64,000 bases of DNA from positions 491,912 to 555,911 of the forward strand of contig JAAOMT010000590.1 of assembly GCA_016748015.1 (NCBI GenBank), given 5' to 3'. Positions within the stretch are counted from its first letter, which is position 1. Each line of letters opens with the position of its first letter. Position numbers and translations under genes: made by a program. The notes under the pieces are model-generated. The model did no database searches and was not told the DNA's origin. It was given only the letters and a program-made list of their open reading frames with translations. The stretch comes from Geosiphon pyriformis. Lineage: Eukaryota; Glomeromycota; Glomeromycetes; Archaeosporales; Geosiphonaceae. Below, in pieces: positions 12,030-23,624 of this stretch.

Positions 12030-13916
12030 GTGACCACACCAGAGACAGCAACTCTAGAGTATTACCAGTCAATTTACACCCACTGCAAGCAAAGATTCAA
12101 CATTCCAGACGGAATTGAAGTTGTCAAGAAATCAGTATACCAATACATTGAAAACTGCATCAACAATTATCTTTTTGGAAACTACAACATTTCAGAAGTT
12201 AGAAGCAACCTCTACAATAATTTAGTGCACTATTCACAATTGGAAACAGAAGACCTGAATAGTGAAACACTTGCTACCTACTTCCAAGAACTTAATTTTA
12301 ACATTATTGAGTATTGTGAAGAAAAATANNNNNNNNNNNNNNNNNNNNNNNNNNNNNNNNNNNNNNNNNNNNNNNNNNNNNNNNNNNNNNNNNNNNNNNN
12401 NNNNNNNNNNNNNNNNNNNNNNNNNNNNNNNNNNNNNNNNNNNNNNNNNNNNNNNNNNNNNNNNNNNNNNNNNNNNNNNNNNNNNNNNNNNNNNNNNNNN
12501 NNNNNNNNNNNNNNNNNNNNNNNNNNNNNNNNNNNNNNNNNNNNNNNNNNNNNNNNNNNNNNNNNNNNNNNNNNNNNNNNNNNNNNNNNNNNNNNNNNNN
12601 NNNNNNNNNNNNNNNNNNNNNNNNNNNNNNNNNNNNNNNNNNNNNNNNNNNNNNNNNNNNNNNNNNNNNNNNNNNNNNNNNNNNNNNNNNNNNNNNNNNN
12701 NNNNNNNNNNNNNNNNNNNNNNNNNNNNNNNNNNNNNNNNNNNNNNNNNNNNNNNNNNNNNNNNNNNNNNNNNNNNNNNNNNNNNNNNNNNNNNNNNNNN
12801 NNNNNNNNNNNNNNNNNNNNNNNNNNNNNNNNNNNNNNNNNNNNNNNNNNNNNNNNNNNNNNNNNNNNNNNNNNNNNNNNNNNNNNNNNNNNNNNNNNNN
12901 NNNNNNNNNNNNNNNNNNNNNNNNNNNNNNNNNNNNNNNNNNNNNNNNNNNNNNNNNNNNNNNNNNNNNNNNNNNNNNNNNNNNNNNNNNNNNNNNNNNN
13001 NNNNNNNNNNNNNNNNNNNNNNNNNNNNNNNNNNNNNNNNNNNNNNNNNNNNNNNNNNNNNNNNNNNNNNNNNNNNNNNNNNNNNNNNNNNNNNNNNNNN
13101 NNNNNNNNNNNNNNNNNNNNNNNNNNNNNNNNNNNNNNNNNNNNNNNNNNNNNNNNNNNNNNNNNNNNNNNNNNNNNNNNNNNNNNNNNNNNNNNNNNNN
13201 NNNNNNNNNNNNNNNNNNNNNNNNNNNNNNNNNNNNNNNNNNNNNNNNNNNNNNNNNNNNNNNNNNNNNNNNNNNNNNNNNNNNNNNNNNNACCAACTTA
13301 TTATTCACCAAGACCACAAAATCAAAACAGTTACTATCCACCAGCTCTACAACCAATGCAGCAACAATATCAGCAACCTTTACCAATTCAGCCATATCAG
13401 ACACCACCCACTCAACAATATCAAGTACCAACAAGAAGATTGGTTCAACATAACCAATTCACACCCCAAAATCAATTGCAGAGTAACCACAACAGAATCA
13501 ATTCAAATAACCAGTTGGTTTCCCGAAATTCTGGTCAGCAAAGACCCAATCATTATCACACTCAACCCAGTTATCTTACAATACCAGAGGAATCGGATTT
13601 TCAACAAACTGCACTTTTTGAAGGTGAAATTGCAGTGCCAAGATCAAATCCTTCTAACCACACCATTCTACCAGCTCAAATTGCCCAAAATGCTAATCTG
13701 TTAAATATATTTCTATTTGAATTTGAAGCAAATGAATCACCATTTCTGCTTAGTAATGCAGCAGTCAATGAACAGAAAGCAATTACTGTTATGTACACAG
13801 AAGCTACAGTGGAAGGAAAACCCATTCGCTTAATCTTAGATAGTAGATCAGCTAGAAGTATCATCACTTATCAGCTGATGCAACAACTCAAACGAAATGT
13901 AGACAGACCAGCTTAA
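12030..13916 (+). pseudogene. Element 3 gag and start of protease, with an assembly gap
   Basis: The visible N-terminal part (99 codons, alpha-helical looking) is followed by the N gap and then by a Gln/Pro/Tyr/Asn-rich stretch, typical of a nucleocapsid-to-protease linker. The retropepsin begins near 13780 (AITVMYTEATVEGKPIR). Its active-site triad reads DSR in LILDSRSARSIIT, in place of the usual Asp-Ser/Thr-Gly, so the protease is dead. The reading frame has no ATG; the apparent start is GTG at 12030, and the frame stays open back through the primer-binding site into the LTR. A TAA stops it at 13914. Confidence 0.75.
12329..13291. other. Assembly gap (963 N)
   Basis: A run of N. By position it replaces the capsid and nucleocapsid part of element 3 gag. 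The gap size may be an estimate. Open frames reported across it have no sequence support. Confidence 0.99.
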
Positions 13917-13940
13917 ACAGTTATTGTTACAGTTGATAGT

Positions 13941-14504
13941 ATGAAGAAGACTTCAGTAGGAAAAATTGATGATTTCCCCTTTTTAATTGATAGAATCACC
14001 ATTCCAGTTAAAGTTCTTATTATGGATGTACCCCAATACCAAGCTCTAGTCGGAAATGATTGGCTTTTCAAGGCCAATGCAAACCTGAACTGGAAAACTC
14101 AAGAACTTAAAATCTCATACCAAGGACAATATATCATAGTACCTGCAACTTGTGATACTTTTAACAAACAATCAGAAAAAGCCTCAGTATTTGAACTTGA
14201 AGAGGAGAAAGAAATGCCACTTACTGAAACCTACATGGCTCTTGGATCAACATCTAATTGGGCTGAAGAAACAGAACGGAAGATTTTTGAAGAATTAAAA
14301 GGATGGAAGAAAGTTAGATATTTTACACCAGAACCACAGAAACAACCACTCTATATTCTACTCAAATGCAAAGATTGCAACAAAAAACTTTCATCAATGG
14401 GAGCATGTATTTCTCCAAAAGAGGAATATGAAACTCATACCTGTTACTTTTGCAAAGCATGCCATAGAGAACGATTTGGATCTCCAAAAAGATGTGGAAA
14501 ATGA
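13941..14504 (+). pseudogene. Element 3 protease C-terminal part and first cysteine-rich module
   Basis: It continues the retropepsin (PVKVLIMDV, QALVGNDWLFKA), then a Glu-rich linker, then CKDCNKKLSSMGAC and CYFCKACHRERF, the same cysteine series as in elements 1, 2 and 4. It ends at a TGA in GK-stop-DN, at a site where the other elements encode Trp (KWDN). Confidence 0.75.
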
Positions 14505-14570
14505 GACAACACACTTTGTCTTACATGTGAAGATATGCTATTAGAAGAATGCAACTAGATTGATGTTCCA

Positions 14571-14882
14571 ATGAAAGGAGGAGTATGTGATCAAACCTGT
14601 CAATATGCTCTATCAATTTCGGAAAAAGTCAGAAGAGGAACACCATTTGATGCAGCATACAATAGTGCTCTTAATAAACTTTACTACTACCCTTATGATG
14701 CTGAAATGATTTTTGACTTAGCAATGGCATTGATCAATGGAGCCACCCAAGAAGATGTCCGCCAAATAAAAGAAGCTAAATATATTGAGTATACCATGGA
14801 ATTAGCTGGATTTGATTATGAAGATGAAGTAGAAACCTACCACCAAATTGCAAGCCATACATATCTGACCAAAGAAGCTTAA
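14571..14882 (+). pseudogene. Element 3 linker domain between cysteine-rich region and dUTPase
   Basis: Begins KGGVCDQTCQY, equivalent to the RGGMCD..CQY part of the other elements, followed by a predicted helical segment (DAEMIFDLAMALINGA, then EEDVRQIKEAK-like). It is conserved in position and general pattern in element 4 (LWQMAIAKIEG). The function is unknown. Confidence 0.6.
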
Positions 14883-14930
14883 ATTCAATAATTAGAGCAA
14901 ATGAACATTTAATTATGTAAAGAATGTGTT

Positions 14931-15536
14931 ATGCCTTGTGACAACCAATGGTGTTTAGAATATTATGCTCTTAGCATTCCTCTGCCAGATGAGAATGATG
15001 AAAATGAAATCGAATTTGGAGTATCTAAACTAGTAGAAGAACTACCAACCACTCCTATTTATTTTCTTGAAAAGCAACCATCTCTACAACTTAAATATTT
15101 TAACAACCATGGCCAAGGAATCAAACCAGAAAAAACACACAAAATTGATGCTGGATATGACTTAAGATACCCAGAAAAAGATACTTTGGTTCTCCAATCA
15201 AAGTCCTTGACAAAAATCAATCTCAAAATTGCTCTTGAAATTCTATCAAGAGCAATGATTTAAATTGCCTCCAGATTATCATTGGCAAGCAAAAGAATCA
15301 ATATTAGAAGAGGAGTTATAGATGCAGGATACACTGGAGACATTACCATTATGTTACAGAATGAGACAGACAAATTATTCAAAATTGAACATGCTGAAAA
15401 AATTGCTCAAGCAATTTACTTACCCTTAATCAACATTTCGGGTTTACAATCAGTAAACAACAGAGAACAATTGGAAAAAAGTGAAAGAAAAACTCAAAGT
15501 TTTGGTTCAACTGGATGATTTACAGTTCCAGTAAAC
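14931..15536 (+). pseudogene. Element 3 dUTPase, broken by a TAA
   Basis: dUTPase motifs in order: DAGYDLRYPEKDTL (motif 1), ASRLSLASKRINI (2), GVIDAGYTGDITI (3), EKIAQAIYLPL (4) and TQSFGSTG (5). A TAA at about 15261 splits motifs 1 and 2 at a place where CAA would fit the other copies. Motif 5 keeps the FGSTG that elements 1 and 2 have lost. The usual product is dUMP. Placed between the cysteine-rich region and RT as in the other elements. Confidence 0.85.
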
Positions 15537-15686
15537 ATAGCTCTTAATATACAAAATGAATCTCACCAGATTCTTCAACTTCCCCAGCCAATTACCATTT
15601 TACTTTTTGGAGAACATCACAAAATTTACACTTGCTCAAAACTCACCACTACACAACAAATCTTTGAATCCAATGAACAAATCTGT

Positions 15687-17362
15687 TTGAAGCATGAAAT
15701 TTCAATTCCAAACGTTTATATTTCCAAAAAAATGAAAAAATTTCAAGTTACATTCTACAACCCCAATAATTACCCTATTGTCTTATTAAACAAACTAGAG
15801 ATTGAAATCATACACAGCAATATTTTTCAAGATGAAAACTCTCAAATTGTCTCTAATTTCATCGAAATTGTAAGACACACTCTACTCCCAAATCTAAATA
15901 TCATTTCCACTACTGAAAACTACCACTTTTTAAAAGAAAAACTCTTTCGAATCAACATGGGTCTCTTAGAATCTCAACAACAAAGACAATTGAAACAATT
16001 GATAGCTGAATTTGCAGATATATTTGCAAAAAACAACAATGACTTGGGAAAAACGGACATTGTTCAACATCAGATCCATACAGGAGATGCTCCACCAAAA
16101 TGTCAACAAGCTTATTGAGTGCCACCTGCCAGCCACCAATTCATCAGAAAAGAGGTCCAAAGAATGCTCAATAACGGATTAATTCAACCATCAAGAAGTT
16201 CTTGGACCTCACCAGTAGTTCTTGTCAAAAAGAAAAATAGAAAAATCAGATTTTGTGTTGACTATCACCAATTAAACAGTGTAACAATTGAAGATGCCTA
16301 CTCTCTTCCAAGAATTGATGACATGCTAGATGCTCTAGGAAAAGCCAAGTTCTTTTCAACTTTAGACTTGAAAAGTGGATATTGACAAGTTGAAATAGAC
16401 CCAAAAGACTGATCCAAAACAGCATTTACCACTCAGGGAGGAAACTATGAGTTTAATGTTATGCCTTTTGGACTCTGCAATGCACCAACAACATTCCAGC
16501 GACTTATGAATATTGTATATGAAGGATTCTTGTGGCAATCAGTAGTTGTTTATCTTGATAACACTGATGTATATTCACCAAGCTTTGAGACTTATTTCAT
16601 TCACCTGCGAGAAGTTTTTCAATGATTACAGAAAGCAGGATTAAAGTTAAACATTGAGAAATGTCACTTTGGAAAAACAAGCTTGATCTTTCTTGGACAC
16701 ATAGTTAGTAAAGATGAAATCAAACCAAATCCAGGAACAATCAGTGTTGTTAAAAACTTTTAAACTCCCAGAAATACTACAGAACTAAGAGAATTTGTAA
16801 GATTAGCCTCTTACTATCGAAAATTTATAAAAAGATTCTCAGAAATTGCCAAACCACTCAATTATCTTACCAACAAAAACGTACCATACAAATGAACTAA
16901 AAAACAACAAAAAGCTTTTGAAACTCTCAAAACAAAATTAACAACAGCTCCAGTTCTTGCTTACTCAGACTTCAACAAATGATTCCAATTAGCCACTGAT
17001 GCTTCACACATAGCATTTGGTGCCATCTTATTACAATTGAATGAAAATGGCCAGGAACAAGTTATTGCCTATGCCAGCAGAACACTCAAGCCAACAGAAC
17101 TCAAATATGGCTCAACTGAATTGAAAGCTGCTGCAGTCATCTGGGCTCTCAAACACTTTCAACAATACCTGAAGAATGGAAAAGAATTTGACATAATAAC
17201 TGACAATATTGGCCTCAAATGGCTTAATAAAAAGAAAACTGAACAAAGTGCTAAACAGTTTCAATGAAATGACTTCCTAGCAGACTACAGATACATTGTA
17301 CATCACAAACCAGAAAAACTACACACCAATGTTAATAGTTTCTCAAGAATAAGACAATATTA
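15687..17362 (+). pseudogene. Element 3 reverse transcriptase and RNase H, interrupted by stops
   Basis: The pre-RT linker (15687-16118) leads into RT: WTSPVVLVKKKNRKIRF, VDYHQLNS, FFSTLDLKSGY, VMPFGLCNAPTTFQ. The catalytic box reads VVYLDNTDVYS, so the second Asp has become Asn. RNase H follows with LATDASHIAFGAIL, YASRTLKP, STELKAAAVIWAL and IITDNIGLKWL. The stops at about 16384, 16411, 16622, 16893, 16979 and 17266 are TGA; several fall where Ty3/gypsy proteins have a conserved Trp (for example after SGY and before the QQKAF block). The copy is inactive. Confidence 0.88.
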
Positions 17363-17579
17363 ATACCAACATCAACACCAACAAAACACCAACAAACTTA
17401 ACAGCAGAACAAACAACAAGATCAACAACAATGGATTCAAAAAACTACAACAACATCAAAAACTATTTGGAGACTCTCACTATGCTGGAAAATTGATCTC
17501 CAAGTGAAAAACATCGATAACAACACCAATCCAAACAATATTTTATACACCATAACAAAATATATTACAAAAATTGTAA

Positions 17580-18815
17580 AAACCCAAACCAACTACTCAG
17601 ATTAGTACAGGAAAATGAAAAAGAAACAATTCTATACAACATGTACACAGATTCTTCTTCAGCACACTTGGAAAGAGATGGAACAATTCAAAGAACTCTT
17701 GAACATTATTTTTGGCCTCACATGCAAAAAGACATTCGACAATATATAGAATCTTGTGATAGTTGTCAAAAAAGAGGAGGAACTTGCCCACAGAACCTTT
17801 AAATCCAATCAAAGTTGAACAACCTTTTGACAGAGTTGGAATTGATTTAGTCAGACCATTACCTATTACAACCCAAGAAAATTGTTATATTGCAGTTGCA
17901 GTAGATTATCTTACCAAATGACCTGAAGCTAGAGCCATCCAAAGAGCAGATGCAAAATCAGTAGCAAATTTCATCTATAAAGACATTATCTGTAAACATG
18001 GATGTCCAATTGAACTTTTATCTGATCAAGGAACACATTTTGTGAACAACTTGATACAAGAAATTTGTGAACGGTTCAATGTCAAAAGATCTCTATCATT
18101 ACTTTATCACCCTCAAACAAATAGACTTGTAAAATGTTTCAACAGAACATTATGTGAATCTTTAGCCAAAGTCTCAACAGATTTTGAGTAGGAATGGAAT
18201 ATCTTTATTCTATCAGTGTTATTAGCATACAGAATGCTAAAACAAGATACTATAAAACACACACTATTTGATCTTACTTATGGAAGGACAGCAACATTAC
18301 CAATTAATTTCACAGTGGAAACATACTCAGTACAACCAATCAATAAAGAAAACTTTCAAAAAACACTTCAAAGAAGAGCCTACACTCTTCTTAGTACACT
18401 GGAAGGAAAAAGAAGAATAGCAGCAACTCATATTAAACATTCCCAAGCTCAACAAAAAGAAAGATATGACAACAAATTACCACCTATTACAAACGAATTT
18501 AAAGTTGGAAATAAAGTTCTCTTACACAGAACTAAGGCTGAAAAACAATGAAGTGGGAAATTTGAAAACAAATAGGATGGACCATTTTATATTCACGAAA
18601 TTCTAGGCAATGGATCATACAAATTAAGACTTGATGACAAAATACTAGCAAAAGTTGCACATGGAGACAGATTAAAACACTATCATTTCAGAAACAATCC
18701 TGAACTATTAATTCCACAAATTGGTACACATTCCCCTTTAATTAATCCTGAAGATATTCTCCAAAATTTAGAATCAATAATTATAATAGAACAACAACCA
18801 AACTTGAACACTTAA
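17580..18815 (+). pseudogene. Element 3 integrase, broken
   Basis: The H2C2 zinc domain (YTDSSSAHLERDGT, CDSCQKRGG) is followed by a frameshift near 17790. The DDE core is then visible as GIDLVRPL, LLSDQGTHFVN and NRLVKCFNR. The last site has Lys where the catalytic Glu belongs (element 2 and 4 have LVERFNR). The C-terminal part has NKVLLHRTKAEKQ and a DGPFYI block, interrupted by TGA (18549) and TAG (18572). It normally inserts cDNA. Confidence 0.85.
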
Positions 18816-19007
18816 ATTTTACAATAATTCTCTAATAAAAACACAAAGACAAAAATAGTAAATAAATTACAAAAACACCCAAACCCAAAAACAAATAAAA
18901 ACCCCATATCCCAAAAAAAAAAAATTTTTTTTTATTCTCTCTTTTCATAATTAGTCAATTTTATCATGATTATTCTCTGAAATATTCAACTAATATCCCA
19001 AAAGTTA

Positions 19008-19653
19008 ATGTTAGCCTTGAAAACACTTCCTGACTTATCTATAACGATTAATGGAAGTCAAATTAATTATATTCAGAAAGAAACCACAGCCCCAGTAGCA
19101 AATCATTTACAGAACTATCACCTCTATAAAAAAAAAACAAGAAGTCAATCTGAAAATAGGTTACTAAGACTTTTAAAGCAAGCACTAGAAGAAAATCTTT
19201 TAATTGCCTCTATTGACATTTCACCAAATGCTACAATGCAACAAAAACTTCTACTACTTCTCAATGAACAGAACAATGAACACACCCCTATTTATAAATA
19301 TTTTCACATTGAAAAGACACTTTATGAACGAAAACTGGAACTTGAAGCAACAAAGCTCACTCCTGAAGCTATACAAAAACAAATCCACAATGAATTCAAA
19401 ACAGCAGCTGGACTAACAAACACTCGCTACAAATTTAGAGCAGCTTTTAGACTCTATAATTTGTTTAATACTTGTGAAAATGTTCTACAAAATCTAATAC
19501 TGCAACCAATAAAAGTCTAATACATTGGCAAACTCACAGAACTGAAATTTCAACAATTTTTAGACCAGATTACTTCAATTATTTTGGATCACTATCTCAA
19601 TATTACAGATAGTGCTTGGACTTCAACAGAGCTCAGTCTTGAGAAAGAGATTA
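19008..19653 (+). pseudogene. Element 3 ORF downstream of integrase (170 codons plus a tail)
   Basis: An open frame lies between integrase and the 3' LTR, the place occupied by env in retroviruses, but with no signal peptide or membrane segment. The sequence is Leu/Gln/Asn-rich and looks helical. After the TAA at 19518 the frame continues with IGKLTELKFQQFLDQITSI. That pattern parallels the C-terminal part of the element 4 ORF (GKITNAQFEELQTQITQV), so the two are probably homologous. I do not recognise the family. The first codon is a TTG, so the start is uncertain. Confidence 0.6.
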
Positions 19654-20625
19654 TGTTACCAGTAGAATTTTAGCTATTAATTAGCATGAAATTATCTTTA
19701 TAATTCCTATAATTAATTAGTATATTAATATCATTTCAAATTATTATTTATTATTTAATCAATTATCACATATCACGATTCAATTAAAATAATCTAATTA
19801 GTATAACAGAAAGTAGGATAATCAAATTACACAATACTCTGAACTTTGTAACATTCTAAAATTTGCCGAAATTTACAGAAATTTGCCGAAATTATGAATA
19901 GTTCACCCAAATTAATCAATAGTTCAGCAAAATAACTTGTAGTTCATCAAAATGTATCTTTAGTTTGCCGAAATTTGAGCAAAAAAAAAAAGTGCAAGTT
20001 CATAGACTAGTACTACAACAAGTTGTATAAAAAAAGAGCTTTTCTCTTCAAGAAAATGTATCTTACTTTAGATTTATTACTTAGAATCATTCCTACACAC
20101 ACAAAAAGAAATAAAATATCAAATAATTCAAAAAACCAAATTCTTTAATTATTGCACTTGGAAAATTCCCAAAACCCAACTAATATTTTGAAATTGATTA
20201 GCTATTAATTTCAGTAAACTGTTAGTGACTCCAGGCTTGGATAGAAAACGTTTCCCTTGATAAAATCCTATTTCTTTTACATTTCTTGTATTTTTCTTTT
20301 CTTTTCTTATTACAATCATTAGGATAGCCTACAGACAAGATTTCTGTAGAAGAGTTGACTTTCACAGCAAAGTAACTACACATTTTTAGTAAGCTTCCAG
20401 ACGAGCAATTCCTGGGAAAGAGTTGACATTTACTACAATGTAACTACATAACATAACTGGCAAGAAATTGGCCATTCCACTTATAAGCCCAGCAGTTCAA
20501 ATTATAGGAGATAATTTGAAGATAAATTCAGTTATTGGAGGTTTAACTACTTCTAGAAAACGTGAATTTGCAACCAACAGACATTTACAACATTCAAAAA
20601 AAGAGACCAAAAACCTCCAGTAACA
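19654..20625 (+). repeat. Element 3 3' LTR (972 bp)
   Basis: A direct copy of 11056-11981. It contains about 66 extra bases near 20412-20478 that the 5' LTR lacks; the 5' LTR could have lost them between two ATTCC repeats. A TATAAAA-like box follows the same AAATTTGCCG-type repeats. Confidence 0.92.
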
Positions 20626-20639
20626 GTGTTCTAGGTAAG

Positions 20640-21405
20640 TTCTTCTCTTTTCTGTTATTGTCATCTCATGAAGGTACTGGCAGCAGCTCGTTGTGTTCTT
20701 TACCAGCCCAAGACACTTGATAAGCTTCTCAGATAGGTTTTTTTTTTCTTCTTCAAACTCTATGAGTGGTACTGTCGGGTTGGTAGTCATGAAGTGGCCA
20801 CACATGATTAGTACACGTGTATGTTGTCTGTTCTGGCTGGTTTGAAGCTCCTGTGTATTCCAATCAAGCAATACATTGGTTTTAAATAGCCAATCATTAT
20901 CAATGAGTGCTTGGTATTAGATGGCTTCCATGACTAATACTTTGATTGGTATGATGATGCCATTGACTTCTATAGGGAAGTTATTAATCTCACCAATGGG
21001 AGTTTTGGTTGTTCTATTAGTGGTTATAATTCTGGCACTGGCAGTGTGATCAACTCGGTGACCTAATTGGTCCATGAGTTGCTTTGTAATAATGCTGCCA
21101 GCTAATCCACTATTTAGGATCAGTTTGATGGAGTGTTCATTGACTTTGGCATCAGTGTACATAGTGGTGATTGATTTGGTGTTAAAAATGGCTCTACTAA
21201 ATAATGGGACTGGTGTATTTTCTTCAAGTTTGAATGGAAAGATTGCTGCTAGTAATTTGTCATTGGTGATGGTGGCTGGAGGTATGTTGTTGGTGAGTAA
21301 TTGTTTTTGGTTGGTTTCTGAATTATTGGGTGGGGTGTCTTTTGGAGTAACCAGAAGACTTAAATAGTTCTGAGAATTCAGGTTTTGGGCATACCCAGTG
21401 CCCAA
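20640..21405 (-). pseudogene. Element 2 retropepsin-like protease
   Basis: The minus strand carries ITTMYTDAKVNEHSIK, LILNSGLAGSIIT and PIGEINNFPIEVNG. The active-site Asp reads Asn (LNSG), so the domain is catalytically dead. A short Ala-to-Trp region and a charged linker toward the cysteine-rich region follow at 20640-20871. Interrupted on its C-terminal side by the insertion of element 3. Confidence 0.8.
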
Positions 21406-21419
21406 ATTCTATGGTCAAG

Positions 21420-23560
21420 ATCCTGATAGTTGTGCCATGGAACTGAGAATCAGTTGATAGACTATCATTGATGATCTTCAGCTTTGCTGTGTTAATCTTG
21501 GTCTTTGAGTTCTGTTTTGAGGTAAGCTCTGTGGTGGTGTTTGATGTTGTTGGAGCAAATAATTTACCTAAGACTGTGGCTGATAATTGAGTTGGGACCG
21601 CAGTTGATAAATTGCTGCTGGAGGCTGATAGACTGGAGATAAGTATAATTGCTGCATCATTGGTGTTTGATATATTGGCTGCATCATAGATAGGTAATCT
21701 TGTTGATATAAAGCTGGGTTTGATTGATTACTGACATAATTCTGAGTTTGTAGTCAGTGATCAAAGTTTCGATACTGATTAACTGATCTTTGGTCGCTTA
21801 TCTTTTTTTAACATTCAAATTGCAAATGTCTTTGTTTACCACAATAGTGGCAAATACGCATTTCCTGCTGTCACTGTTGATTGGTTGAGGATGTTAGACA
21901 TGACTGATTCTGGAAACAATCCATGTTTCCAGAATTATTGTGTCATTGTGATAGTTGATATATTATGCAATTGTCAGCTAAGTATCCTTCCAATTTCTGA
22001 TTAATTAAATCACTGAATTGTTTCAATTTGAAATTCAATTTAGATGATCTATTCATGACCAGGTTTATGGCTTAAGCATAATTGGCTTCTAATTCAGCTG
22101 CTTCAAAATCTCGTGCATTGGTAACTGTGTTCTGGAGAGTTTGTGAGTGCATTGGGCATACATGTTGGAGGATGCTACTGCACAACCCACAGATGAACTG
22201 GTTTAGAATTTGTGGCGCTGTAAAATAGTCAGCTTGGATTGCTTGAATTTGGCGTAAGTTCCTGTGGAACCATCTCAAGTAAGTAGTAACTGCTTTAGTT
22301 TCTCCTTGTTTGATTGTGGTAAAGGTGTTGGCTAACTTGTTGATGCTATTATTGTTACTAAAGTACCTCAAGAATTTGGTTTTGAATTCGTTAAAATTTT
22401 GGGGTTTGATGGCAAGGCTTTGGTATTATGTATTGGTGGTGTTCTGAAGAAAATAAGAAATTGCTTGCATGATTCTAGTATTATCCCAGTTATTAGCTGT
22501 AATTGCTTTAGCTACATCATTCAGCCAGACTTGGGCATTGTCTTCTTCACCAGTGAATTTATTGAGCTTCACAATTGGTGCATATGCCATTTGTTGTTGT
22601 TGTTGTGGTACAGGCAGCTGATGAATTTGTTGAAGTGGTTGTTGGGGTGGCTGTTGTATGAGTTCAGCTAGTGGCTAATTAATGATAATTCCAGGAGATA
22701 AGTTTTGTTGATTAATTAAGTTGGGGTTTCAGTTGTTTTAATTTGGCTGCATTTAAAAATTCGGAGTTTCAATTTCTGGATTTTCTAAATTTAGATTTTG
22801 CTGAGTCTGGAAATTCAGGGTTTCAATGTTCAGGTTCTTTGGGATCAGGTTCTGGTAAATAAATTCTTGATCTTCAGATTCTTCTTCCTCTTTTTCTTGT
22901 TCTTCTTCCAATTCCATTACTTTCTAAGGACTTGCAGTTCCAAAATCTGGTTGGGGTGGTGAAGATCAAAGTCCTGATGGCATTGGTGGTTGGGACTTAA
23001 ATTCTTCAAAATACATGCCATATGGTCTTAGAAGATTTTTTTTCCTTTGTTTACTCTGAAATAGGAATTGTCCAAAGGTTGATGTTGCATGTGATGTGGA
23101 CGTGCCTGTTGATGTAATGTTGATGACACTTCTAGGTGTATAGTGGTATAATAGATTTGTTGGTAATTCAACTCTGGTTTTCTTCCAAGTGGGTGGTTGT
23201 ATTTGTTTTGGTGTCACTGCTGGTGTTTGTAATTTTTCTTTGCCTTTACTAGCATAAGTGATTGGGTATCTTTGTTGTGTATAATGTTCAATTTCTTTAT
23301 TAATTTCAGTAATAATAGATGTGAAATTATAATTTGTTGGTAGGCTGGTGTTTTGGATTAATTCATAATAAAAAGTTTTTCTTATTGATTCAGTGTTTAC
23401 TGGTGTTCCTAACAAATATGCAATTCTCTCATTGATGTAGAAATTAAAGGCTGATTCCACTGATATATGATTTTGGTTTAATTCTAAGTGTTAACAGTAG
23501 TGTTGAAATAAGGATTTCGCAAATCCTAAATGGTTTACTCCTATACTTTCTGGTTCTGCC
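21420..23560 (-). pseudogene. Element 2 gag (type B), fragmented
   Basis: The N-terminal piece lies at 22966-23460 (AFNFYINERIAYLLG, as in element 4) and the capsid-like piece at 22072-22371 (RYFSNNNSINKLANTF, ILNQFICGLCSSILQHV). A zinc knuckle remnant lies near 21830-21860, and a Gln/Tyr-rich tail after it. It is clearly related to element 1 gag but more different from it than element 4 gag is. The leader again has CCAAAAGTGGCAGAA with no ATG. Confidence 0.78.
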
Positions 23561-23624
23561 ACTTTTGGGATGAGTGTAGTTGGTGCTGGTTCTCTGTAGG
23601 ATTATACTTCACAGAAAGCACCAA

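Larger units (their letters stand above)
11056..20625 (+). mobile_element. Element 3: full-length Ty3/gypsy retrotransposon nested in element 2
   Basis: Two LTRs (11056-11981 and 19654-20625) bound an internal region with a primer-binding site at 11984, gag, protease, cysteine-rich region, dUTPase, RT, RNase H, integrase, a further ORF, and a purine-rich tract just before 19654. LTR ends are TGTTAC and GTAACA. No perfect target-site duplication is seen (AGCAT on the left, GTGTT on the right). It is a different family from elements 1, 2 and 4, but has the same gene order. Stops interrupt every domain. Confidence 0.92.

Noticed and set aside
12262-13704. Long alternative frames across the N gap
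   Set aside because: They are open only because N cannot code a stop; flanking sequence supports the 12030 frame.
13916-18575. UGA read as tryptophan in element 3
   Set aside because: TGA often falls at Trp positions, but TGG codons are also kept in the same element, TAA and TAG occur too, and the host genes use TGG for Trp and TGA as stop (Cdc4-like and SAPS genes). Transition mutations explain it.
11051-20630. Target-site duplication around element 3
   Set aside because: AGCAT and GTGTT do not match; two transitions could make them alike with a shifted border, but that is too weak to claim.
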